Positions 21,060 to 34,003 of a DNA stretch of 64,000 nt are shown here, piece by piece. The notes beneath the pieces are model-generated. The model was not told the DNA's origin. It saw nothing but the letters and a program-made list of their open reading frames with translations, and ran no database searches. How positions within the stretch are numbered: the stretch's first letter is position 1; every line of letters starts with the position of its first letter. Where the stretch lies: positions 38,334,152 to 38,398,151 of the forward strand of contig NC_054711.1 of the NCBI RefSeq assembly GCF_016097555.1, read 5' to 3'. The stretch is from Gigantopelta aegis. Taxonomy: Eukaryota > Mollusca > Gastropoda > Neomphalida > Peltospiridae. A program made the position numbers and the translations under genes.

Positions 21060-21770
21060 TAGCTCACATGGCTTGCACATGGGTAAAGATTTTTGCCATG
21101 CGTGGCCATGAAATGACAGCGGGACTATAAGATAGTGTTGACCATATTTTATGACCACCGTTGAGGAGAAAAATCAATTGCCCACACTCGCTATCAAACC
21201 AAGCAAACGACGTCTTAAGTATTGTAGTGTTTGCTTTTGGCTTACACAAAATCTCATCCTTGTTTCCATGTAGTGATGGCTCACATGGCTTGCTATGGGG
21301 TACACCATGCTATCGGCCAGAAATACCAAAGCAAAACGTCTTTTATGACCACGTAAGAGAAATTGCCCACACTCGCAATCAGCCAAGCAAAACGTCTTAA
21401 GTAATGTTAGGCTTACACTAAATCTCATCCTGTATGTAGTTGGTGAATGTTGCTAAAGGCACACACACTATCGGCCAAGCAAAACGTCGTAAGTAATGTT
21501 AGGCTTTATTAGGCTTACACTAAATCTCATCCTGTATGTAGTTAGTGTGTGTGCCTTTAGCAACATTCACCATCGGCCGAGCAAAACGTCATAAGTAATG
21601 TTAGGCTTTATTAGCCTTACACTAAATCTCATCCTGTATGTAGTTGGTGAATGTTGTTAAAGGCGCGCACACTATCGGCCAAGGAAAACGTCTTTAGTAA
21701 TGTTAGGCTTTATTAGGCTTACACTAAATCTCATCCTCTATGTAGTTTGTGAATGTTGCTAAAGGCATGG
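21060..21770. repeat. Tandem array, 102-bp period at right, one unit with flipped core
   Basis: Units contain tcggccaagcaaaacgtc and ctaaatctcatcctgtatg. In the unit at 21544-21571 the 28-bp core is the exact reverse complement of the core at 21442-21469. Degenerate units extend left to about 21060. Confidence 0.9.
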
Positions 21771-22212
21771 GTCTGGGCTCCGATCTATGAAGCGATCCCG
21801 GCGCTAATATCATCTTAACTGCATTAACTACCTTATGCACTTAAGGTTATCTTCGCGCTACAATCTCTTCATGGACTTCAAATATTTGTAAGCACCTGTG
21901 GGTTTTTTGTCTAGTTTTGTGATTTAATCTTCGAACTGTTTCATACTGCTTGATGTTTGGCGAGGCTAGTTGTCAGTTGTTTTGGCACAAGCGTCTGTTG
22001 TTACTTATCAGGGTTTCTGCCAGAGGGAAAAATGGGTATGGTGCAATAAATAAATAAAAATTGCAGATGTGGGTTGGGTTTTTTTTTAAGTTGACAAAAT
22101 TAATGACTATTGTCAGTTATATGGTTGTCTTAGCACTAACCCTAAACCTAACCCATTTTCTTTCTAGGAAAGCCCCTCCCTCACCACCTCTCTCTCCCTC
22201 CCTCCCTCCCTC

Positions 22213-22243
<31 letters not shown>

Positions 22244-25200
22244 CCTCTCTCCTCCTCCCCCCCCCCCCAAATCGACTGCAGTTGCATTCAGCATGCATTG
22301 TAAATAATTCATTTCATAGTGCCATACCAAAACATTTCTTTCTGGCAGAAAAACTGCTTATTTACATGACATTATTTATTTATTTATTTACAAACCGCTA
22401 ACTAAGTCACTAATATCTTTTGTTAGTAGTAGGTAAATAAATAAATGTTTAGTAAATGAATTCGGTCAAACACCTGGGTTTTTTAATTTGCTTGCCCTTT
22501 ATTGTTGTAAAAATCGTACAGCAGATTCACAAGTCATGTATAATATGTTTTGTAATTCTATCAAAACTCAGAGAAACTTATAGTCCATTCCACAGGGACC
22601 GCCTTTTAATTTGTACTGTCTCTTTTTACCCAGTCAGCTGTGTAACGTGCGATTTATTAAGCCAGACATACTGGAAGTAATTACCAAACACGCTGATTCT
22701 GTAAGCTGATCATTTTAGCCAGTTTATCAAAATAAATTGCAGTATATTAGCAGCCATATTAGAACTTTAATTATAATATGAATCAAAGTATTTGATGGAT
22801 ACCGAGTTTAAAATGTGCCAACAGACCCCTGTTAATTCAATAGTCATGACACTTAACCCCAGAAAAGGTTTCAACACATGCCTTTAAATTAGTTAATACT
22901 GTACATATTTAAAAAAAAAAATTAAATAAAGGGGTCAGGTGTTTATAACCAGATCTACAATGTATCAGTATGTCACAGGTCATACGTAGAATGACAGTTC
23001 AGTTTTCTATTTGAACTGTTATTTCTTAATATCCAATCTACGCTAAATTAATTCGAGCTCAAAACCCCACCCAACCCTGTAACCACCCCCTGGATGGGTA
23101 CCCAGACATTTAGATATTTTATTCTCAAAGGCTGGCCGGTGTAAATCATTATGTTTAATCCTATAGGGAGATGTTTTCATTCACTCTAGCTAAATTACAT
23201 CGTGCAGCAAACTATGCAAAGATACCACACCACTTTTGGCCACAGAAACATACCACCCAACAGCAGATGATAGAATTTAGATGTGTGTGTGTGTGTGCAT
23301 ACATATACACACAACCCCCCACCCCCCACCCCCCACCCCCATAAAACATAACCCTAGAGTATGCAATTGTATTTTAAACGAGTACCGGTGAGATACATGA
23401 TACGCCCATTAGAAGTTTGATGGAAAACCATATCTATATAAATGAATATGTTACGGGTATGATTCAAGTCTTAATTATGTGAAATTTTTGCATTGGGGTG
23501 AACAGTTTGTTTTGGATCAACCACCATCCCCAGTTCCTACATGTGGTTTGATGGTCCTGTATGCAAGATATGATCTGGACAAGGAATTTACTGTTGCGTG
23601 CAGTAGACCGTGAAAAGTAGGTCACAGTGACCTAGTAATAGTACGCGACACCGCCATCCCCATCTTATATGGGCATATACAAAGTATGAGGACTAAATTT
23701 GGTATTTCATTCCCATTACTATGGATATTTGCCACCTTCCTAGGTAAAATATTGTTAAAATAGCAACAGATTAAAAAGTGTCAGTATGGTAAATGTGGAG
23801 CTCATTATACTTTCTGGTGTCACATTTTTTTAACTTACAATTTTGAATGTTCCCATGCTTTTTAAACAATTCAAAATCCAGTAGGCTTATTAGGTGGGGT
23901 TTTTTTCGTTTTTTTGTCACCCAATACACACTAACATTTAGTTGTTGTTTTTTTCTCTCTCTTTTTTTGTTGTGCAAATTAAAAAATATTTGGCTCAGAA
24001 ATAAAATAACTTGTAGTAAATTTCATACTATGGAAAAAATTCTTCAATCACACTGCCCTGGACAAACTGATCCACTAGTCCCTTCCCCCCCCCCCATTTT
24101 TTTGTTTTTTAAACCTTCCTTTGTCAAAGTCAATAGTACCAAGCCGTATGAATAAACCATGATAAAAGATGTTGAATGTGAAACATATTTTTCTTACATT
24201 GCCATGTCCTGTTGTTTGAGAAGAGGTTTTTCAAAATTTGGCACCTAATATATATTTATAACCTCTTGTTTTATGCATATTACTATGAGATTGTGTATTA
24301 TGTCGTTTCTGTTCCAAGCTAAATGTTTAAAATGTGACAGTTTGTATATATTTGGTGCCAGATGTTGACAACTTGTTAAGTGTGCAACTCAAATCGACAT
24401 TGTTTTGTGCAAACCTGATTCCTTTCCTTTTTCAATACCATCACTGACTGCCATTTCCGATGTTACAAGCGAAGGATTTATACATTTTTAATGATTGGGA
24501 GACTGCGATTACCAGTTTGTACATTAATGTCTACCTTGTGGCACTTGTACGTATGCAAATTGTAGGTAGTTTACATGGTTGTAAATACCAGTCGAAAGTG
24601 CTTTTCTATTGAAAAAACAAGTTGCTCTCTCTCTGCTAAGGTTCACATGAGAATCTTGATGTGTTCTAGGACATAGAATATTACATCAAATGTTTTACAA
24701 ATACACTTAATGTCGGCTTCAACTAAAATACACACGAGTATGTTACAGTTTTACATACAACATGTACATGACATATTACGTTTTCAGAGCAACTTGTAAT
24801 ATTAAAATAGAGTATGCAGTTTGTGCATGAAATACTATTTATAGAGTGGTCATTTGCTAGACTGTTTTTTTGTGTGTTTTTTTTTGCATTTATTTATTGT
24901 CCGTGGATAATCGTATTTGCACAAATAATCAATATCACCTATTATTATTACCAGCAACCTGAACACCCTACTACAGTCTACGTGCTACTGTTTTCTATAG
25001 CAACGTTCATGTACATGCTGGAACTCGCAGCCTCCCATAACCCTGCCAGAAAGTGCGTGTTGTATGTGAATGTGTGAGTGAAGAGCTTCAAGCTTCTTCT
25101 TTTTTCTCTCCCTCTCTCTTTGTGTTTTATTGTTCTGTTTATCTGAACTTTACCTACCCGGCCTCCCCCCCCCCCACTGTGATATTGACCCTGCTACTTT

Positions 25201-25295
25201 GTAGAAGACGATCATTATTGCGTCTTGTCCGATGATGTCATATTTTGCTGAGATGATAAAAAGATTGTGATGCATGTCTCAGACTTTAACACACT
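21771..25295. other. Intergenic, no gene recognised
   Basis: It contains C-runs (22258, 23310-23340, 24085, 25165), an (ATC)n at 22213-22244 and the AGGTCA palindrome. Short ORFs here have no plausible domains. Confidence 0.5.
23619..23633. promoter_or_regulatory. Perfect palindromic AGGTCA element (estrogen-response type)
   Basis: AGGTCACAGTGACCT is an exact inverted repeat with 3-bp spacer, the consensus for estrogen-receptor-type nuclear receptors. It lies in gene-free sequence, so function is unproven. Confidence 0.35.
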
Positions 25296-25347
25296 TTGTT
25301 TGTCGTTTGTTTCACTGGAGGGGCGGGGCCCGGCCCGGCCCGACCCG

Positions 25348-25545
25348 GCCCAGTGGTAAAGAGCTTTGCTGATGCCCGGCCCGGCCCAGTGGTAAAGAGC
25401 TTTGCTGATGCCCGGCCCGGCCCGGTGGTAAAGAGCTTTGCTGATGCCCGGCCCGGCCCGGTGGTAAAGAGCTTTGCTGATGCCCGGCCCGGCCCAGTGG
25501 TAAAGAGCTTTGCTGATGCCCGGTCAGGTCTAGAATCGATCCCCT
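25348..25545 (+). repeat. 36-bp minisatellite made from a SINE head
   Basis: Five copies of cccggcccggcccagtggta plus aagagctttgctgatg, period 36 bp. The last copy runs into a box-B-like tagaatcgatccc. The repeat unit is therefore the box A half of a SINE head, amplified. It gives a spurious PGPVVKSFADAR repeat ORF. Confidence 0.85.
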
Positions 25546-26079
25546 ATCTTGGGAACATTTTCTTCAGTATCTCTCTGCAATTCATTATGCAGGTTTTGAA
25601 TATCGCTACACAATTTTAAAACATTAAACAGTAATTGCAAATTAATTTGAATCAACTCGCCCCAGTGTATGGACAACTCGCCCCAAACTTTCTGTCCGTA
25701 AATAATTGATAAAATTACAACAAATTTGGTGTCATTTTATTTGTTAATATTACAGTGAAACTCCGCTATACCACTTATTCAATGGTTTTATATTGGGGAG
25801 ATCCTAATATCGGATAAATAATAGTCTATTACTATGAATAGTCGAGCCTATTTTAATGAAATGATCAGGCAGGGCTTTTGGACTGACTGCTGTAAACGAT
25901 ATTTAATGCACATCATTGCTTAAAATATTGGCATATTAATTAATAAAATGGTAATGATATGAGTTGACTAAACAGTATATGGTGAGTTGGTTTTGGGGAG
26001 AGTTAATCTACTCCCGTTCATTTTTGATAGATAAGAAATATTGATAATCGACATTTTGAAAAAATGTTCCCTGCTATTG

Positions 26080-26258
26080 GTGAGGGCCATTGGGCTATTT
26101 CTCATTCCAGCTAGTGCACCACTGCTGGTATATCAAAGGCCGTGATATATACAATCCTGTCTATGGGATGGTGCATATAAAGAATTTCTTTTTGCTGATG
26201 GAAAAATATAAAGGGTTTTTTTTCTTCTCCAAGACAAATGTTTGACATTGAATAGTCG
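26080..26258 (+). mobile_element. SINE body fragment
   Basis: gggccattgggctatttctc to tgtttgacattgaatagtcg. The head is missing. It abuts the next SINE head to tail. Confidence 0.75.
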
Positions 26259-26435
26259 AGGGGACGAGACGTAGAGCAGTTGATCTGGGATCGATCCTCG
26301 TCGGTGGGCCCATTGGGCTATTTCTCGTCCCAGTCAGTGCACCACGACTGGTATATCAAATACTGTGCTATGTACTATCCTGTCTATGGGATGGTGCATA
26401 TAAAAGATCCATTGCTGCTAATGGAAAAGAGTAGG
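26259..26435 (+). mobile_element. SINE, 5' part, split by the 26.4-27.0 kb insertion
   Basis: Head with box B and body up to ggaaaagagtag. It continues at 27004. Confidence 0.8.
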
Positions 26436-26440
26436 TTATA

Positions 26441-26998
26441 TAAGAATAGTTTCTAATTTTTTAGGAATTTAGCGATGTATGAAAGTCACAAATGGTATAA
26501 AATCGCGTAGCGTAGTGAAGCGATTTTATACTACATTTGTGACTTTTATACATCGATAAATTCCTAAAAAATGAATAACAATTCTTATAATTACAAACAG
26601 TACAAGAAGTGTACCTTAAAACACTCAAACATAATTTCTTTCGTTCTTACCGTCAACCATGTTCTGTAAATAAGCGTAGGAATACATGTATACATACTAT
26701 TAGAAATTGTCCGCTAAAAATAAAAAGTATTGAATCAACGAAAACAGTGTATATATCTTTATTATAACTTCTTTTTAAAAAAATGAAACAATTTCATGTG
26801 CAGATTTCTCTTGTTTTTCTATCGCAAAGTGACCTCGATATTAACTTTTGTTTACGTTGGTGGTGTACGGTTATTTCGATCTTGGTCTTCCGTGATGACG
26901 TATTTTTATGAGGTTTATGGAAGGATAACGCCTGGGTTTTTTTAGTGACGTCAGCCAATCGGAATACAGTAAATCGTATAAATTCGGAAAGTTTGTAA
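26441..26998. mobile_element. Hairpin-headed insertion that splits a SINE
   Basis: It interrupts a + strand SINE whose left part ends at about 26435 and right part resumes at about 27004. TTATA is found on both sides. The first 150 bp forms a hairpin: arms 26440-26506 and 26519-26588, about 70 bp each with few mismatches. There is no coding content. Confidence 0.6.
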
Positions 26999-27003
26999 TT
27001 ATA

Positions 27004-27122
27004 AAGTGGCGACAGCGGGTTTCCTCTCAATATCTGTATGGTCCCTTAACCATATGTCTGACGCCATATAACCATAAATAAAATGTGTTAAGTGCGTCGC
27101 TAAAGAAAACATTTCCTTCTTC
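27004..27122 (+). mobile_element. SINE, 3' part (tail B) of the split copy
   Basis: aagtggcgacagcgggtttc to aaaacatttccttcttcc, exactly the sequence missing from the copy that stops at 26435. Confidence 0.8.
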
Positions 27123-27540
27123 CAATCGTTTCATAAAACCTGATACCACAAATAATTATAGATACATACATACATACATACATACATACTACTCAAAATA
27201 ATTTAAGGGTCAGACGATATTTTCTGAATGTCAATTATATTAGCTAGACCATAATGTCACGCATGGTATTGTTCCATTTTGACGAAAGTGGGTCTAAGCA
27301 ACCCATAAATGAATTAAAATCCACTGTCATCGACACTGTCGACTAGTTCTAATGGCGAAAACATGCTTACATTTGCACGTAAATTAGGGCGAAAGCGAAA
27401 GGTCTGCTAAGTGCTCATAACTTGCTTTTTCACAAAGCGCTTCATTTGCACGCTTTGCACGTGTATTCCATGTTCCCAATGCTGAATTTCTGTATAATTG
27501 GAGCTTGCGTTCGTGTACGGTGCACTCTCCAAATTCGACA

Positions 27541-28745
<1,205 letters not shown>

Positions 28746-29250
28746 ACGAATGTTCTAATGTGTAAAATCCATGTTTGACAACCTTCAACTTTGACAGCAT
28801 GTCATGTGACTTTCTTGTATACAGTGACGTTTATTTGTGGGTTTTTGTAAATATGGAACAATAAATAAAATGTTTGGTGTAGTTTACATCATCAATCTAA
28901 TACACTCTGAAACTTATTTGGTTATAAATTTTTGACCCTTAAATTCTTTTGAGTAGTATATATACTGAAAACTTGAAAATCACTAACTGTATTAAAGAAT
29001 CCTTTCTTTTAATCAGTAGCAGGCAATTGGAACTGCCACGTGCTAAAATTAAAGCTGCAATGTCAGATATATATATATTATTAGTTTAGTATTAAAAATA
29101 TACTAGTATTTATTAACATTTCATACTTGAGACTCCATCTCAAAACAAGACCTGTAGAATGTGTGTGGGGAGCCACTATCATCCTTGAGGATGAAACTTT
29201 GAGGGCCATGTTTGTTGACGTCATGCTCCCTCAAGAATTTGTTTTATTTC

Positions 29251-29520
29251 AGGCTTAAAGTCACAGACCCTAGTTTCAACCCGTGAAAATGGACACTTAA
29301 GTTTGGTTTTCTACAAACATGTCACTATCCAGGACATAGTACGGGAGTAGATTTATCTATGTCGGAGAGTCGGGAAGGTTTAAACATTGGTTCTTATGTA
29401 AAAATATGTGTAGACTTCAGATCTGCAACTCTTCTTGCCTAATCCTGTACGTTAATTGGGAATTTGCATACTTTTAATGGTACGTCAAGGTCACTTTGTG
29501 TTCGATCTGCTGATACACAC
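29251..29520. repeat. Dispersed repeat related to the TTAA MITEs
   Basis: It starts aaagtcacagaccctagttt, close to the MITE interior at 40200. An inverted copy lies at about 33000-33094 plus 33491-33720, where a SINE has split it. This copy has the uninterrupted site at about 29453-29464. Confidence 0.7.
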
Positions 29521-29526
29521 ACACAA

Positions 29527-29900
29527 CAGTGGCATCGTGGTTAGGCCATCGGTCAACAGGTTGGTAGGTACTGGGTTCGGATTTTAGTAGAGACATGGGA
29601 TTTTTAATCCAGATACCGTCTCCAAACCTTGAGTGAGTGCTCCGCAAGGCTCAATGGGCAGGTGTAAACCACTTTCACCGACCAGTGATCCATAAATGGT
29701 TCAACAAAGGCCATGGTTTGTGCTATCCTGCCTGTGGGAAGCGCAAATAAAAGATCCCTTGCTGCCAATCGGAAAGAGTAGCCCATGAAGTGGCGACGGC
29801 GGGCTTCCTCTCAAAATCTGTGTGGTCCTTAACCATATGTCTGACGCCATATAACCGTAAATAAAATGTGTTGAGTGCGTCGTTGAATAAAACATTACTT
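29527..29900 (+). mobile_element. SINE head C with tail B
   Basis: A different tRNA-like head (tggcatcgtggttaggccat, box B gggttcgga) is joined through aaataaaagatcccttgctg to tail B. This head is called C. Confidence 0.88.
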
Positions 29901-30374
29901 TCTTTTTTTCTTTCATAGGCATCTTTAACTTGTTTTATGCTTACTAGGTCCATGTCCTTCCTCTCGGCAATTTTAGTTTTTGAATTATGAACCATTGACA
30001 TAATTCAATTATTTTTACAAAATGTCATTAATAAATGGAGTATGGTGGTTAAGAAGATGGTTGAATAAAGTACATTTAGAGACGAAGCAAATTATTTTTG
30101 TTGAGATAATTATTTAGACCATTAAATAGGTAAGTGGTCTGTGACAATATGCCTTTAAGGTTTACTCTTGATTATGACTAATTAATGTAATATATTGCAT
30201 TAGTCATATAAACTAAGGGGAATCTGGAATAAAAAATGTGTTTATTTGACAATATTAATTTTGTGTAACACTTCCTTCCCAAAAAGTCTTAATGCAGGTT
30301 TTAGACCACAATCAATTTATAGAATCTTCATATGTACCAATATGTATGGTTGTATATAGGTCTTCCCACATATA

Positions 30375-31853
30375 CTCTTCAAAAAAAGAAACGCAAAAGG
30401 GTACAAATGGGTTATAACTCCGATTTTATGTTTCCTACCGGTTCATGCTTTGTGAATATAAGGTCATTGCATGTCCCAAACACATTCACACGGTTACATT
30501 CGATAAAACGCAGCTACTGTACAATAAAGTTCCAAAATGTGAATATTCGTAAAAACGCAGCCATGTGCAAACCATGTCACCACTGCACGTGCAACATGAA
30601 CACCGACAGTATAAAAGTGCAGTGTGTTCGCTTGCCTGGCCTCTGTATCTGGCCGACAGTTGACAATCCAGGACATGCCACGTCTCAGTGAACCGCAGAG
30701 AAACAATGCCATCGGCCGACTAGACGCAGGCGAATCCAGAACGGCCATTGCCAGGGCATTCCATGTGTCCCCAAGCACCATCTCCAGACTGTGGGACCCT
30801 TAACAGCAACATGGATCAACACGTGACCTCCCTAGATCCGGTCGACCACGGGTCACTATCCCCGGGCAGGACCGCTACATCCGGGTACGCCACCTTCGGG
30901 AACGATTGACTACTGCCACCTCCACAGCCGCAGCAATACCAGGTTTGCGCAGGATATCCGACCAGACCGTACGGAACCGCCTACGTGAGGTAGGAATTCG
31001 TGCCAGACGTCCAGTTCGAGGTGTCATCTTAACACCACAACACCGTCGACTCCGACTGCAGTGGTGCCAGATTCATCGACAATGGCCTCAACTGCGATGG
31101 AGACAGGTGTGGTTCAGTGACGAGTCCCGATTTCTGCTCCGACGTCATGATGGAAGATGTCGCGTGTATAGGCGTCGTGGTGAACGTTATGCGGCAAACT
31201 GCGTACAGAAAGTGGACAGATTCGGCGGGGGTAGTGTCATGGTGTGGGCAGCCATCTCACACACTGGCAGAACTGACCTGGTCCACGTGCAGGGCAACCT
31301 GAATGCACAGGGCTACATTGACCAGATCCTCCGGCCACACATCGTTCCAGTTATGGCCAACGCCAACGCAGTGTTCCAACATGACAACGCCAGGCCTGAC
31401 ACAGCACGTCTCACAACGGCTTTCCTACAGAACAACAACATTAATGTCCTTCCTTGGCCATCGATATCACCGGATTTGAACCCAATTGAGCATCTATGGG
31501 ACGAGTTGGACCGACGCCTCCGACAGCGACAACCACAGCCCCAGACCCTGCCCGAGCTGGCAGCAGCCTTGCAGGCCGAGTGGGCCACCATCCCCCGGGA
31601 CGTCATCCGTACTCTGGTTGCTTCAATGGGCAGGCGGTGCCAGGCAGTTGTCAACACACGCGGAGGCCACACCCGGTATTGACTCCAGATGACCTTGACC
31701 TTGGTGGTGTGTCCTATCACTTACTCACAATGGACTAGAGTGAATTGTGAACAATCCTGCAACATTTGGTAATTATCGGACTCGCCATTCAATAATTAAA
31801 TCAATTCTCCAAATGTTACAACAATGTGGTTTTGCGTTTCTTCTTTTGAAGAG
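30375..31853 (+). mobile_element. Second Tc1-type transposon, nearly intact
   Basis: The inverted ends read CTCTTCAAAA..GAAACGCAAAA and match at about 23 of 25 positions. They are flanked by TA at 30373-30374 and 31854-31855. Length 1,479 bp, typical for Tc1. The body holds one transposase gene broken by a single stop. It belongs to the same superfamily as the element at 27189-28956 but a different family: the end sequences and proteins differ clearly. Confidence 0.9.
30675..31682 (+). pseudogene. Tc1 transposase (DD34E) with one premature stop
   Basis: The frame starting at ATG 30675 reads MPRLSEPQRNNAIGRLDAGE, a helix-turn-helix start. A TAA interrupts at codon 43 (30801-30803) just after SRLWDP. 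It then stays open through RDLPRSGRPR, FSDESRF, the GGGSVMVWAAIS motif, HDNARPD and SPDLNPIEH to TGA at 31680-31682. Total length is about 335 codons, normal for the family. The Asp-Asp-Glu residues are present with 34-residue spacing. The downstream ORF from 30906 lacks the first DNA-binding domain. The one visible lesion suggests recent inactivation, or a sequencing error at the stop. Confidence 0.88.
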
Positions 31854-31855
31854 TA

Positions 31856-33000
31856 TATAACTCGGTGTTATCCTTGCCAGATTTCAGAACTTATGGGTTG
31901 TTTTTTTAATATCCTTAACCCGAGTATCAATCCCAACATCTGATTCAGTAGCTCCATACACGCAACATACATATACCTCAGGAGGTCCACAACAGTTCCA
32001 CTCTTTAAGAATGGCAAGAACACTGTTGGGGTCGTTAATAATTAATGAAACATTGGAACTACACTTCTGTCAAATGTATGTCACATCTGTAATTTTGCAA
32101 AATTTACCTTTCTCTTTCCTGCTCCTCATATTTTTGTTGGTAGCTTTATGTATTGTTTCTCAATATGACTGTCAAATATAATATCTTTTCTGGTGGAACC
32201 ATCAATCTTTCCCAAAACTATGTTGACAAATGTGTTTGCAATTGGTTTGTTTAATGCATAGATCAGAGCATAGCCATCAACCTTACCCTGCACAGAACTC
32301 AATAAGCATGGGTACCATTAATGTTTTAGACACCCCATAGTATGCTGTGGTATGTGCTATCCTGTCCATGTGATTATGCATATAAAAGATCCCTGGCTAC
32401 TAATGGGAAAAATGTAGCAGATTTTCTATCTAATGTAATCATATCTATGAAAAGTGAACCTTACGTAGCATTTGTAAAAAGCCCTATCATCAAAGTTGTG
32501 AAAAATTTAAAAACGTAATTTTCCCTAATTTGACCCTAAATGACATTAAATGACCTCCAAAATGACGTTTAAACGTCACTTTTGCATGGGTACCAACCCT
32601 CACCATAAACTGCACCCATCCTCACCATAAACCATACTCTGTACAGACTTCAGAAAGCACTGGTACCCATTTCTAACAAACCATGCCCCAAAATGTTGAC
32701 GTAACCATTTCCTAAACATCTTCCCCTTTTGTTAAATTATGGATCTGCCCCTGAAATTTCAATCAGGAAGCACCCCTACTTGATGTGAATGGATATATCT
32801 ATAAACCAAAGTCATAATATGAACATTATTGATCAATATTATTGGAAAGAATGAAAAGAAACCAATGATTTGTGTCATTTACAGCATATATATTCTGAAA
32901 CAATGACCTTCATTTGACCTTGAAAGTCCAGCAAATTACAATGGAAAGTTTGGATATTGAGCATCACAAAAATCGATTTTTAGAGAGTTTAATCTCTATA
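31856..33000. other. Intergenic, little recognised
   Basis: One SINE fragment and several TGACCT/AGGTCA-like words near 32550 and 32905. No ORF of note. Confidence 0.5.
32343..32438 (+). mobile_element. SINE body fragment
   Basis: Only ctgtggtatgtgctatcctg to atgtagcagattttctatct survives. Confidence 0.7.
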
Positions 33001-33094
33001 ACTGAAATGTGTGTCTATCTTGTGGACTTTGTTTTTGGGTAGCAGCAGGTCTTGACTTTGATGTACCATTAAAAATATGCACATTCTCAATTAA

Positions 33095-33490
33095 AGTAAA
33101 GTTTGTTTTATTTAACGACGTCACTAGAGCACAGTGATTTTTTATCTTATCATCGGCTATTGGACGTCAAACATATGGTCATTCTGACACTATTTTCAGA
33201 GGAAACCCGCTGTCGCCACATAGGCTACTCTTTTTACGACAGGCAGCAAGGGATCTTTTATTTGCGCTTCCCACAGGCAGGATAGCACAAACCATGGCCT
33301 TTGTTGAACCAGTTATGGATCACTGGTCGGTGCAAGTGGTTTACACCTACCCATTGAGCCTTGCGGAGCACTCACTCAGGGTTTGGAGTCGGTATCTGGA
33401 TTAAAAATCCCATGCCTCGACTGGGATCCGAACCCAGTACCTACCAGCCTGTAAACCGACGGCCTGCCACGACGCCACCGAGGCCGGTAA
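33095..33490 (-). mobile_element. SINE head C with tail A, full length, 12-bp target duplication
   Basis: ATTCTCAATTAA flanks both sides (33083-33094 and 33491-33502). The minus strand reads from ggcctcggtggcg to the tail A end. The host repeat has an uninterrupted relative at 29453-29464. Confidence 0.92.
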
Positions 33491-33826
33491 ATTCTCAATT
33501 AACGTACAGGTTTTTTGCAAGTAAGAGTTGCAGATCTGGAATCTACGCATTTTTACATGAGAATCAATGTTCAAACCTTCCTGACTCCAACAGAGATAAA
33601 TCGACCTGACTCCTGGAGTTACAGAAACAAGAACATGTGACGTTAAAACAGGGAAATACGTTAAACATACGGGCTAGAGCTTGTCTTCAAAACCGTTACT
33701 TCTCAAAGGTACATGCATTTTAAAAATATGATTAAATGTGTTTGTGATATTAGAAACACTAGGATGACCAGGATCAATTCGGATGTATGGAAATGGATAA
33801 TGTAAATAAAATCTGTATGACTTTGT

Positions 33827-33830
<4 letters not shown>
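33491..33830. repeat. Inverted copy of the 29.3-kb dispersed repeat
   Basis: It resembles the reverse complement of 29260-29460 (gttgcagatctg and flanks), and its far end (about 33720-33810) matches 40399-40490. It is separated from its other half (33000-33094) by the SINE at 33095-33490. Confidence 0.65.

Positions 33831-33872
<42 letters not shown>
33830..33872. repeat. (AC)n microsatellite
   Basis: About 20 uninterrupted CA units. Confidence 0.97.
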
Positions 33873-33876
<4 letters not shown>

Positions 33877-34003
33877 AACCCGGCTCTAACAGAGAAAAAT
33901 ACATCTTAGTGTTTAAAACCTAGGATCCACCACCACCACCCTTCCACGACATGTATTTCCTCCTAATCAAATAACTCCTACATTGTTCTATCTTTTAACT
34001 GGG

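Noticed and set aside
24814..25077. 87-codon hydrophobic ORF
   Set aside because: Hydrophobicity follows from T-rich DNA; no homology or splice context.
25296..25619. ORF with PGPVVKSFADAR repeats
   Set aside because: It is the in-frame translation of a 36-bp minisatellite derived from a SINE head, with no start context or homology.
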